This document shows positions 17,027 to 25,175 of a stretch of DNA of 64,000 bases, piece by piece. This stretch comes from Pollutimonas sp963706785. GTDB taxonomy: Bacteria; Pseudomonadota; Gammaproteobacteria; Burkholderiales; Burkholderiaceae_B. Each line of letters begins with the position of its first letter. Within the stretch, counting starts at the first letter, position 1. The stretch spans positions 124,001 to 188,000 of the forward strand of contig CAVPNJ010000004.1 of NCBI GenBank assembly GCA_963706785.1, written 5' to 3'. The translations under genes and the position numbers were made by a program. The notes under the pieces are model-generated. The model saw only the letters and a program-made list of their open reading frames with translations. It searched no databases and was not told where the DNA came from.

Positions 17027-18697
17027 TTAGGTTGTTCGAACATCTGACGCCGTCGCTTCAGCCTGCAACAACGAAGCAATAACCTCAGGCAGTGTCTCGG
17101 AATAGTTTGCGGTACCCATTTTGTCGAACAAGCCTATTTTGCGTATCTTATGGAAAACACGAGAATTGGCTTCGGTAATAATCACACGCACACCCCGCGC
17201 CTGCAGATCCAGGACGACCTCTTCAAGCGTTTGCAGACCAGTCGCATCGATAAAAGGAACGCGACCCAAGCGGATGATTAGCACCTGCGGGTCTGTTCGG
17301 GTGTCGGCCAACGCCCTCTCGAATACTTCAACCGCAGCAAAGAAAAATGGCCCGTCTACGGCGAAGACCAGCACGCCCTCGGGCAAATGATCGAAACCTT
17401 CTTGCGCCAATTCTTTATCCAGGGACTGACTGTTTTCCTTGCGGACCACCACACTTTCTGCCATACGCCGCATAAAGTGCAGCATGGCCAGCACCACACC
17501 AATATTCACAGCGACCACCAAGTCGGCGAAGACGGTGAGAGCAAACGTAACCAGCAAAATAATGACATCGGCGCGCGGGGCCACCCTTACCATCTTGATA
17601 ACGTGACGGACTTCGCTCATGTTCCAGGCAACAATAAATAGAATTGCCGCAAGACAGGCCAAGGGAATATTGGCAGCCAAAGGCGCCAAGAATAGCAACA
17701 CGACGATCAGCGTTATAGCATGCACGACCCCGGCGACCGGGCTATTGCCACCATTGCGAATGTTGGTAGCGGTGCGTGCGATCGCGCCCGTGGCTGCAAT
17801 GCCGCCGAACAAGGGCGAAACTATATTGGCCAGGCCCTGACCGATAAGTTCTTGATTCGAATTGTGCCGGGTGCCCGCCATTCCGTCGGCAACGACTGCC
17901 GAAAGCAATGATTCAATCGCACCTAGCATGGCGATGGCAAAGGCCGGACCAATCAGTTCGACCAGACGCGACAAGGTAACTTCGGGAAAGCTCCAGCTAG
18001 GCAGGCCGCGCGGGATTTCGCCATAAGTGCTGCCTATGGTAGCAACGCTTTCGAACTGGAATACCGCCTGAATAAGAGTGACGACTATAAGCGCCACCAA
18101 TGGCCCTGGGACTCGGGCCAAGTGCGGTAGGCGCGAAGTGAAGATAACCAAGAACAGGGCGATTAACGCAAGAATGGTGGTAGCCCAGTCGAACTGCGGC
18201 AGCACTTGCAACAATTGCCATAGCTTCTGGTGAAAGTGTTCTCCACCCACAGCGGGAAGTCCAAAAAAATCTTTCCACTGTCCCACCCAAATTACGACGC
18301 CGATACCTGCCGTAAAGCCCACGATAACCGGTGCAGGAATAAATTTAATGACTGCGCCGAGCCTGGCGACCCCAAATAACAGGAGGATTATGCCCGCCAT
18401 AAAGGTCGCGATTTGCAGCCCGTCGATGCCGTATTGGGCGACGATGCCGGCCAGAATCACAATGAAGGCGCCGGTGGGACCCGCAATTTGCACCCTGCTG
18501 CCGCCAAACAGCGAAACAATAATGCCGGCAATGATGGCGGTGTAAATGCCCTGCTCAGGCTTTACGCCTGATGCGATTGCGAAAGCCATGGCCAAAGGCA
18601 GCGCGACGACGCCGACGATAAGCCCGGCAACAATATTAGGCAGCCAGTTCGATCGCCGTAACAAGCCGGCGCGATATGCATCAAGCAAAGCGGACAT
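17027..18697 (-). CDS. SulP-family anion transporter with STAS domain
   Basis: 556 residues. The membrane domain begins with NIVAGLIVGVVALPLAMAFAIASG and GGSRVQIAGPTGAFIVIL, the SulP signature region; about 12-14 hydrophobic segments follow. A C-terminal STAS domain covers about 430-545 (VLVFAVDGPFFFAAVEVFE; VPFIDATGLQTLEEV). SulP proteins carry sulfate, bicarbonate or dicarboxylates across the inner membrane; the substrate cannot be told here. No carbonic anhydrase or sulfur genes are adjacent. Confidence 0.92.
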   Translation of the reverse strand: MSALLDAYRAGLLRRSNWLPNIVAGLIVGVVALPLAMAFAIASGVKPEQGIYTAIIAGIIVSLFGGSRVQIAGPTGAFIVILAGIVAQYGIDGLQIATFMAGIILLLFGVARLGAVIKFIPAPVIVGFTAGIGVVIWVGQWKDFFGLPAVGGEHFHQKLWQLLQVLPQFDWATTILALIALFLVIFTSRLPHLARVPGPLVALIVVTLIQAVFQFESVATIGSTYGEIPRGLPSWSFPEVTLSRLVELIGPAFAIAMLGAIESLLSAVVADGMAGTRHNSNQELIGQGLANIVSPLFGGIAATGAIARTATNIRNGGNSPVAGVVHAITLIVVLLFLAPLAANIPLACLAAILFIVAWNMSEVRHVIKMVRVAPRADVIILLVTFALTVFADLVVAVNIGVVLAMLHFMRRMAESVVVRKENSQSLDKELAQEGFDHLPEGVLVFAVDGPFFFAAVEVFERALADTRTDPQVLIIRLGRVPFIDATGLQTLEEVVLDLQARGVRVIITEANSRVFHKIRKIGLFDKMGTANYSETLPEVIASLLQAEATASDVRTT

Positions 18698-18756
18698 CGT
18701 TATCCTATTAACGGCGAGAGAATATGTTTTTATTATAATCCTATGCGAACGTTATT

Positions 18757-21090
18757 TCACTTCCGCAACAAGCGAAGGCTGTTTGCCAATACTAGCAGGC
18801 TAGCTCCCACATCGGCAAAAACTGCCATCCACATCGTGCCCATGCCCAATAAGGTCAACACCAGGAAGACCGCCTTGATGCCCAATGCCAAGCTTATGTT
18901 CTGCACCAATATCGCGTAGGTCGCCCGCGACAGCCGGATAAAATGCGGGATGCGGCGGAGATCGTCGTCCATCAGCGCTACGTCGGCGACCTCGATTGCC
19001 GTGTCGCTGCCCATGGCACCCATGGCAAATCCAATATCGGCTCGTGCCAGCGCTGGTGTGTCGTTGATACCGTCGCCGACCATGCCAACAAGGCCTTCAG
19101 CGGCATACTGCTCTATCGCTTTGAATTTGTCGTCGGGCATTAGCTCGGCACGAACACTATCTATGCCGACCCGGCCTGCAATGTCCTGCGCCGTCGCCAG
19201 ATTGTCGCCAGAAAGCATGGCCGTCTTTACGCCTAGGGCATGCAACTCTTTAATCGCCTGCAAACTAGACGGTTTGACCGTGTCAGCAACCGCGAATAGA
19301 CCAAGAACACGTCCGGCAGCCGCCAATATGGTCACGGTCTTGCCCTGCGCTTGCAGCTTCGCAAGCAGCTCGGAGAGCGCATCGCCTTTGGATTTCAGGC
19401 GCATTTCGCCGCTGACCCATCGGAAATTTCCCAATAAATAATCAACACCTTCTATTTGTCCTCTGGCACCACCGCCTAGGACAGCATGAAAATTGTCGAC
19501 CGGTAGCAGACTATTTTGCTCATAAGCCTGAGCAATGGCTGAAGATACGGGGTGGTCAGATCGGGCGGCAAGACTTGCGGCAAGCCGGCGAACCTCGTTA
19601 CTGAGTTCGACCGCCGACGGGTCTGAGGGATGAGACGGCAAAGGAGACTGGCCATCGAAAATTCTGACGTCAGTTTGCTGCGGCCGGCCATGAGTCAAGG
19701 TACCGGTTTTGTCGAGCGCCAGCCAAGCCAGCTTACGTCCTTGCTCGAGATACGCGCCACCTTTGACAAGGATGCCATGGCGGGCCGATGCCGCCAACCC
19801 ACTAACAATCGCAACCGGCGTCGATATAACTAAGGCACAGGGGCAAGCAATTACCAACAACACCAGCGCCTTGTAAACCCACTCGACCCAAGGCGCTTGC
19901 ATAAACAGCGGCGGCACGATTGCGACCAACACTGCCATGAAACAGATGATCGGCGTATACACACGAGCGAACCGATCGACGAACCGCTGCACCGGCGCTT
20001 TGCGGCCTTGCGCCACTTGGACGGCATGAATGATGCGTGCCAGCATGGTATTGCTAAAGGCTGCCACAGTTCGGTATTCGATTTCACCTATGCCATTGAT
20101 AGTGCCGGCATATACCAGATCGTCAACATTCTTCTCAACGGGCATGCTTTCGCCAGTAATCGGCGCCTGATCAACCATTGAATTGCCCTTCACTACTCGC
20201 CCATCCAGCCCGATGCGATCGCCTGGCCTTGCGCGTAGTATCGTTCCGGGCGGCACGCCTGCGGCAGGCGTACTGGACCAAGCCCCGTCTGGACCTTGAG
20301 CCATAACGGTTTCAGGAGCAACTTCAAGTAGTCGTTCTATCGAATTGCGAGCATGTTCAAGCGAACGCGCTTCGACATACTCTGCAATCGAAAAGAGAAC
20401 CATCACCATTGCCGCCTCGGGCCAGTCTCCCAGTATTAAGGCGCCAGTAACCGCAATGCTCATCAACGCATTGATATTGAGGTTGCCATTACTGACCGCA
20501 ATCCAGCCCTTTTTGTAAGTTGCCAATCCACTTAGCGCCACGGCCACCAAAGCCAGCGCGATTGTCACCCAGTCCGGTCCCCCAAACCACTCGAAGCCTT
20601 CGGCAGTGATGGCTGCGACGCCCGCTATGGCGAGCGGCCACCACGGTTTGACCGGTGCATGCAGCGCCTTGCCCAAAGCTTGGCCTTCATCAGGCAGTTC
20701 GGGCTCGAAGCCCAAGCCACGTATTGCCTGGACTATCGAGGCAAGCGCTCCTGGCGCATGGTCCACAGTTAGCACTCGCTGCATCAAATTGAACTGCATC
20801 GCGTGTACGCCATCCATGGGCTCAAGCTTTCTGCGTAACAGCGATTCCTCTGTCGGACAATCCATCTGCATTATGCGCATGGCGGTGCGGGCTCCACCAG
20901 CTAGCATTTTCGGTGGATCCAGGTCGGCCAGTGCCTGAGTGTGGTCAGAATGATCTACATGATCGTGATGCACGTGGGCAGAATGTCCGTCCGCGACACC
21001 ACATGGGTCTTGCGTCGAACAGCATGCCGGCAATGGACCCGGCGCTGAAGAAGCTGGCGGGTGGCGATGATCATGAGAATGAGAAGACAT
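18757..21090 (-). CDS. cadA: Cd/Zn/Pb-translocating P1B-type ATPase (CadA/ZntA/PbrA)
   Basis: 777 residues from the ATG at 21090. The N-terminus is rich in His, Cys and Asp, then a metal-binding ferredoxin-like domain with MQMDCPTEESLLRRKL, a motif of divalent soft-metal pumps in Burkholderiales. Core motifs: CPC in VIACPCALVIS, phosphorylation site DKTGTLTHG, GDGINDTPALA, and the final-helix Asp in DVGASLLVLANSLRLLRK expected for the Zn/Cd/Pb class. It exports Cd, Zn or Pb to the periplasm. Divergent from its MerR-type regulator, with an operator between them. Confidence 0.92.
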   Translation of the reverse strand: MSSHSHDHRHPPASSAPGPLPACCSTQDPCGVADGHSAHVHHDHVDHSDHTQALADLDPPKMLAGGARTAMRIMQMDCPTEESLLRRKLEPMDGVHAMQFNLMQRVLTVDHAPGALASIVQAIRGLGFEPELPDEGQALGKALHAPVKPWWPLAIAGVAAITAEGFEWFGGPDWVTIALALVAVALSGLATYKKGWIAVSNGNLNINALMSIAVTGALILGDWPEAAMVMVLFSIAEYVEARSLEHARNSIERLLEVAPETVMAQGPDGAWSSTPAAGVPPGTILRARPGDRIGLDGRVVKGNSMVDQAPITGESMPVEKNVDDLVYAGTINGIGEIEYRTVAAFSNTMLARIIHAVQVAQGRKAPVQRFVDRFARVYTPIICFMAVLVAIVPPLFMQAPWVEWVYKALVLLVIACPCALVISTPVAIVSGLAASARHGILVKGGAYLEQGRKLAWLALDKTGTLTHGRPQQTDVRIFDGQSPLPSHPSDPSAVELSNEVRRLAASLAARSDHPVSSAIAQAYEQNSLLPVDNFHAVLGGGARGQIEGVDYLLGNFRWVSGEMRLKSKGDALSELLAKLQAQGKTVTILAAAGRVLGLFAVADTVKPSSLQAIKELHALGVKTAMLSGDNLATAQDIAGRVGIDSVRAELMPDDKFKAIEQYAAEGLVGMVGDGINDTPALARADIGFAMGAMGSDTAIEVADVALMDDDLRRIPHFIRLSRATYAILVQNISLALGIKAVFLVLTLLGMGTMWMAVFADVGASLLVLANSLRLLRK

Positions 21091-21126
21091 AGCGATTTCC
21101 GGGTGCCTAAGATATTGCATATGACG

Positions 21127-21157
21127 AGTAAACACCTTAAAGTAGCTTTAAGGTCAA
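21127..21157 (-). promoter_or_regulatory. MerR-type promoter/operator of the metal ATPase gene
   Basis: A perfect 9-3-9 dyad (ACCTTAAAG-TAG-CTTTAAGGT, 21134-21154) lies between a minus-strand -35 TTGACC (21152-21157) and a -10-like TTTACT (21127-21132). The spacer is 19 bases. This overlong spacing with the dyad inside it is the hallmark of promoters activated by metal-bound MerR proteins through DNA untwisting. Confidence 0.88.
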
Positions 21158-21177
21158 TGTTTATCAAGGCGAGCACC

Positions 21178-21609
21178 ATGAAAATCGGCGAATTGGCAAA
21201 AGCGGCCAATTGCGGCACGGAAACTATCCGCTTCTACGAGAAAGAGGGCTTGTTACCCGTGCCCGATCGCACCGAAGGGAATTATCGTAGCTATCAGCAT
21301 GAACATCTGGAACGGCTGCGCTTTATTCGCAACTGCCGCACACTGGACATGACGCACGATGAAATCCGTACGCTACTGCAATTCATGGATAATTCCCATG
21401 GCGATTGCGCACCGGTTAATCATTTGTTGGATGAGCACATCAGCCACGTCGACGTCCGGCTAGGCGAACTGCAAAAATTGCGCGCGCAACTAATCGAACT
21501 GCGACAGCAATGTGCGACTGCGCAATCTATTCAGGATTGCGGAATCATCCACGGCCTGGCCGCGATGGAGACCGAAGAAAAACATCCTTCGGCCTCGCAT
21601 TTAGGCTAG
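21178..21609 (+). CDS. cadR: MerR-family metal regulator (CadR/PbrR type)
   Basis: 143 residues from the ATG at 21178. The MerR DNA-binding domain is MKIGELAKAANCGTETIRFY and the following NYRSYQHEHLERL; a dimerisation helix follows. Metal ligands typical of Cd/Pb/Zn sensors are present: Cys in HGDCAPVN, in RQQC and in QDCGI. It should repress without metal and activate the divergent ATPase gene when Cd, Pb or Zn binds. The C-terminus (EEKHPSASH) has two histidines but lacks the His-rich tail of Pseudomonas CadR. Confidence 0.9.
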   Translation: MKIGELAKAANCGTETIRFYEKEGLLPVPDRTEGNYRSYQHEHLERLRFIRNCRTLDMTHDEIRTLLQFMDNSHGDCAPVNHLLDEHISHVDVRLGELQKLRAQLIELRQQCATAQSIQDCGIIHGLAAMETEEKHPSASHLG

Positions 21610-21629
21610 CGTTACATAAAACCGAAGGC

Positions 21630-21971
21630 TCAAGAGCGGGCTTTCAGATTATTGATCGCATCCAAAGCCAGGTGGGAATGTGCATACGCGCCACCCGCCC
21701 GCATCTCCGCCGCTACCCATATTGCCTCCATTAGCTGCTGCTCGCTGGCACCCGCCCTGATGGCGGCTTCCGAATGGCCCTTAATGCAATAAGGGCATTG
21801 CGTCACATGGGCTACCGCGACGGCGATCAGTTGCTTTTCCCGCTTGGATAATGCGCCCTCTGCAAACACCGCTGCGCTAAATGCCTTGAAGGCAGCTAAG
21901 GATTCAGGCGCCAATTCAGCGCGCTGTTTGGCAAGTTCCGGGGTCATCGAGGGATACACTGAGTGGTCCAT
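21630..21971 (-). CDS. AhpD-like carboxymuconolactone decarboxylase family protein
   Basis: 113 residues from the ATG at 21971, preceded by GGAGAC. The AhpD core is visible: a glutamate-containing helix (KREKQLIAVAVAHVTQCPYCIKGHSEAAIRAG) with the redox pair CPYC and the following His, then MEAIWVAAEMRAGGAYAHS. Such proteins are small alkylhydroperoxidase-like disulfide reductases. Convergent with cadR and 85 bases downstream of norB; a link to nitrosative or oxidative stress is plausible but not shown. Confidence 0.85.
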   Translation of the reverse strand: MDHSVYPSMTPELAKQRAELAPESLAAFKAFSAAVFAEGALSKREKQLIAVAVAHVTQCPYCIKGHSEAAIRAGASEQQLMEAIWVAAEMRAGGAYAHSHLALDAINNLKARS

Positions 21972-22055
21972 TGCTGTCTCCAAAAGAAAAGGCCGTTCCA
22001 GTAGCCCTTAGTATGGACCTGGAACGGCATTGAAGGGAACCCGTCCGCCGGCTAG

Positions 22056-24335
22056 CTATTCGGCAGCAGAGGGAACACCATAAGTGCCTTGTTTGACATA
22101 ACTTTTAGGTTGAAACACGCCCATCACGACTTGCCAGAAGATGGCAAAGGCGCCGACGATAAAGACAACGTCGCCAAATGTGCGTACCCAACGCAAGGTT
22201 TGCAAGATACCTTGCTGCATGAACTCCTCACTACGCGCATACCACATGCCTTCGGTGATGCTGGCGTAGGCCTGGATAAGGCCGATAGGCAGCAGACTGG
22301 TGGCGATCATGAGGACCAGGCCCAGGTTCAGTCCCCAGAAACCGGTACGCATAAGCGATTCACTGAACTTGAAGCCTGGAACGATGTAGCGCAATACCAG
22401 CAAGGTGAAGCCGATCGCCAGGAAACCATATACGCCGAACAATGCAGCATGGGCGTGGACTGGGGTTGTGTTGAGGCCCTGGATGTAATACAGCGAGATC
22501 GGTGGGTTGACCATGAAGCCGAACACACCGGCGCCCAGCATATTCCAGAATGCCACCGCAACAAAGCACATCAGTGGCCACCGGACCGTTTCCATCCATG
22601 GAGCGCGTTCCTTCAGGCGCCAGTTTTCCCAGGCTTCGTAACCCAGGATGATCAGGGGTACGACTTCCAGCGCACTGAAGCTTGCCCCGATAGCCATGAC
22701 AGGCGTGGTGGTACCGGAAAAGTAAAGGTGATGCAGGGTGCCAGGGACGCCGCCCAGCATGAACAATGATGCCGAAGTCAAGCTAGCTGCCGTTGCGCCG
22801 CGTTTGGAAACCAAGCCCATGGTCGAGAAAATAAAAGCCAGAGCAGTGGTTGCGAACACTTCGAAGAAACCCTCCACCCAAAGGTGAACCACCCACCAGC
22901 GCCAGTACTCCATAATCGTGATGTGAGTACGTTCGCCGTAGAACAGGCCTGTGCCGTAGAACAAACCAATCGCTATTGTGGAGGCCATCAGCAAAGCCAG
23001 GAGATTCTTGTCGCCGCCCTTCTTGAAGGCTGGCAGCATGCCGCGCAACATCAAAACCAACCAGAATGCCAGGCCTAGGAATTTCACGATTTGCCAAAGC
23101 CGCCCAAGTTCCAGGTATTCATACCCTTGGTGACCGAGCCAGAAGTTGAATTGCGAAGGCAATATATGCTTGATTGCCAGGAAGTTACCAATATAGGCTC
23201 CGACCACCAGAACGACCAATGCCCAGAAAAGGATATCGACGCCCAGCTTCTGATATTTAGGATCTTTGCCACCATTGATGACGGGCGCCAGAAATAAACC
23301 GGCCGCCAGAAATCCCGAAGCAATCCAGAACAACGCAGTTTGCAAATGCCAAGTGCGAGTCAGTGAATACGGCAACCATTCCGAAATATTGATGCCGTAA
23401 AAGGTCTGGCCTTCCACCGTATAGTGCGCCGTCAGACCTCCCAGTAATACCTGGGCTATAAACAAGGCAACGACCAGGAATAAATACTTGCCCAGTGCGA
23501 GTTGTGAAGGCGTCAGTCCACCAACCGTCAGTGGATCTTTTTTTGGGGCCTCAGGCTCGGGATGATCGCGATGCAGAAACGCCCAGCCCCATACCAAGAA
23601 TGCAATCCCCGCGAGCAAGATGACGACACTGGCCACCGACCACATTACGTTAGCGCTAGACGGGCGATTATCGATCAATGGCTCGTGCGGCCAATTGTTG
23701 GTATAGGTGACTTCGCTGTTGGGGCGCTCGGTTGCCGCCGCCCACGATAGCCAGAAGAAGAATTTAACCAAGTCTTCCCGCCGGCTTGCATCCGGCAGGG
23801 TATCTTCCTTCATGGCGAAGTTCGACCGCGTGCGTTGAAGTTCGGGGTCGGCGCCATATAACTTGATGTAGTACTGAGCCGTATCCGCCATAGCAAGTGC
23901 GCGGCGTTCAGACACCGTTACGACCCCCGTCTTGGCGTTAAGCGTATTAAGCCGGTACTCCGCTTTCAGCTGATTCTTGAGTACGGCTTGCTGATCGGGT
24001 GACAATTGAGCAAACGGAGCGCCTGCGGTTTCCTGTGCCGCGACTTCCAGCCAAGCAAGCAGTTCGCGGTGCAGCCAGTCGGCACTCCAATCCGGAGCCT
24101 GATAGGCGCCGTGCCCCCAAATTGAGCCTACCTGCATACCGCCCGTGCTTTGCCACGCCGTTTGACCATCGAGAATCTGCTCTTTGGTCATTAACACTTT
24201 ATTGGACGGCGTAACCACCTGAGCGGGAATCGGCGGCACTTGTCGATAAACTTCGACCCCGCTCCAGCCTAAAATTCCAAACGTGACCGCAAGAACGGCC
24301 AACAATAACCACCATAACTTTTTGTACTCACCCAT
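22056..24335 (-). CDS. norB: Quinol-dependent nitric oxide reductase (qNOR)
   Basis: 759 residues from the ATG at 24335, which has GGAG upstream and overlaps the ric stop by eight bases. The length and the N-terminal extension (ILDGQTAWQSTGGMQVGSIWGHG) identify the single-subunit quinol enzyme rather than cytochrome-c-dependent NorB. The catalytic helices include HLWVEGFFEVFAT and HHLYFSG, where the haem and non-haem iron histidines lie, and VHAHAALFGVYGF. It reduces two NO to N2O at the inner membrane using quinol. Coded with ric, as in Ralstonia norAB, pointing to NO detoxification or a denitrification step. No nitrite reductase is seen in the window. Confidence 0.95.
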   Translation of the reverse strand: MGEYKKLWWLLLAVLAVTFGILGWSGVEVYRQVPPIPAQVVTPSNKVLMTKEQILDGQTAWQSTGGMQVGSIWGHGAYQAPDWSADWLHRELLAWLEVAAQETAGAPFAQLSPDQQAVLKNQLKAEYRLNTLNAKTGVVTVSERRALAMADTAQYYIKLYGADPELQRTRSNFAMKEDTLPDASRREDLVKFFFWLSWAAATERPNSEVTYTNNWPHEPLIDNRPSSANVMWSVASVVILLAGIAFLVWGWAFLHRDHPEPEAPKKDPLTVGGLTPSQLALGKYLFLVVALFIAQVLLGGLTAHYTVEGQTFYGINISEWLPYSLTRTWHLQTALFWIASGFLAAGLFLAPVINGGKDPKYQKLGVDILFWALVVLVVGAYIGNFLAIKHILPSQFNFWLGHQGYEYLELGRLWQIVKFLGLAFWLVLMLRGMLPAFKKGGDKNLLALLMASTIAIGLFYGTGLFYGERTHITIMEYWRWWVVHLWVEGFFEVFATTALAFIFSTMGLVSKRGATAASLTSASLFMLGGVPGTLHHLYFSGTTTPVMAIGASFSALEVVPLIILGYEAWENWRLKERAPWMETVRWPLMCFVAVAFWNMLGAGVFGFMVNPPISLYYIQGLNTTPVHAHAALFGVYGFLAIGFTLLVLRYIVPGFKFSESLMRTGFWGLNLGLVLMIATSLLPIGLIQAYASITEGMWYARSEEFMQQGILQTLRWVRTFGDVVFIVGAFAIFWQVVMGVFQPKSYVKQGTYGVPSAAE

Positions 24336-25017
24336 GATGGGCTCCTTTTGCTGCATGTTGGGCATTCAAAAACAACACATTATTTTCAAGATGAATGTGC
24401 TGCATCAAATCTTCCTTGAAGGCGGTCAACCCCCCATACAATGCGCGCCAGGTATTGCAGGCATTGGCGGGAGTCGTAATGTCGTCAGTAAGGCGCAGAA
24501 TATTTGCAAGCGCGCTGCCATGTTGTTCATGCTCAAAACGCATGACAGAAATGGGAGCCTGGGCCAGTCCAATCTGGCCGCGGGCGAGCAGCGGGAAAAG
24601 CACCTGCTCTTCTTTCATCATGTGGCTTTCAAGTTCCTGCTGCAATTCCTCGAGCGCTTCGGCCAGACCCGCAGGACAGCCTGGACGGCCCTCATGCACG
24701 TGTTCAACGCGGCGCGCGAGCCGAATAAGCTCTGGCAGTTGTACCCGATGTCGCTCGTGAAATCGCGCTACGATATGTGCGACCAACTCTTCGGCTGAAG
24801 CCCCGCGCCAGTCGATGCCGTCGCCAGGATCTTTGGCGAGTCCGTGCAAGGCCGCCAATATCGCTTGCAGGTCCAGACCTTGTTGCTCCGCCGCTTGTGC
24901 GAGGGTCTTGTTGCCACCGCAACAAAAATCTACCTGAAAGTCATGAAAAATCCGAGTTGCGCCAGGTATCGCGCTAGCGAGCGTGCCTAGCGTTTGATCC
25001 GGCAAGTTCTTGTTCAT
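24328..25017 (-). CDS. ytfE: Iron-sulfur cluster repair di-iron protein (RIC/YtfE/NorA)
   Basis: 229 residues. N-terminal ScdA domain with DFCCGGNKTLAQAA, then a hemerythrin-like domain supplying di-iron ligands in HIVARFHERHR, ELESHMMKEEQVLFPLL, MRFEHEQHG and HIHLENNVLF. RIC proteins restore Fe-S clusters damaged by NO and bind NO themselves. Equivalent to NorA of Ralstonia eutropha, encoded just upstream of the NO reductase, with which it overlaps. A sigma-54 promoter lies 44 bases upstream. Confidence 0.93.
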   Translation of the reverse strand: MNKNLPDQTLGTLASAIPGATRIFHDFQVDFCCGGNKTLAQAAEQQGLDLQAILAALHGLAKDPGDGIDWRGASAEELVAHIVARFHERHRVQLPELIRLARRVEHVHEGRPGCPAGLAEALEELQQELESHMMKEEQVLFPLLARGQIGLAQAPISVMRFEHEQHGSALANILRLTDDITTPANACNTWRALYGGLTAFKEDLMQHIHLENNVLFLNAQHAAKGAHHG

Positions 25018-25060
25018 AAAGTTTCATCCTTGTAATGGAGTTGATTCCACACCTGTATAC

Positions 25061-25075
25061 GCAAACTCTGTGCCA
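25061..25075 (-). promoter_or_regulatory. Sigma-54 promoter of ric-norB
   Basis: On the minus strand TGGCAC (25070-25075) and TTGC (25061-25064) are separated by five bases, the -24/-12 geometry of RpoN promoters. It lies 44-58 bases upstream of the ric start codon and downstream of three NorR-type sites. Confidence 0.88.
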
Positions 25076-25115
25076 GCTTATAAAGCATTGTTTTTCAATG
25101 CTCTCCGCACAACAG

Positions 25116-25173
25116 GGTGATAAAAACCCTGGATAACCAGGGTTCTTGATACCCCAACTGGGTATAATCAACC
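25116..25173. promoter_or_regulatory. Three NorR enhancer sites (GGT-N7-ACC)
   Basis: Exact GGT-N7-ACC matches at 25116-25128, 25141-25153 and 25161-25173, starting 25 and 20 bases apart. This is the consensus described for Ralstonia eutropha NorR at norAB. The nearest is 41 bases upstream of the -24 element; the farthest ends two bases before the norR ATG, so NorR binding could also limit its own expression. Confidence 0.88.
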
Positions 25174-25175
25174 CT

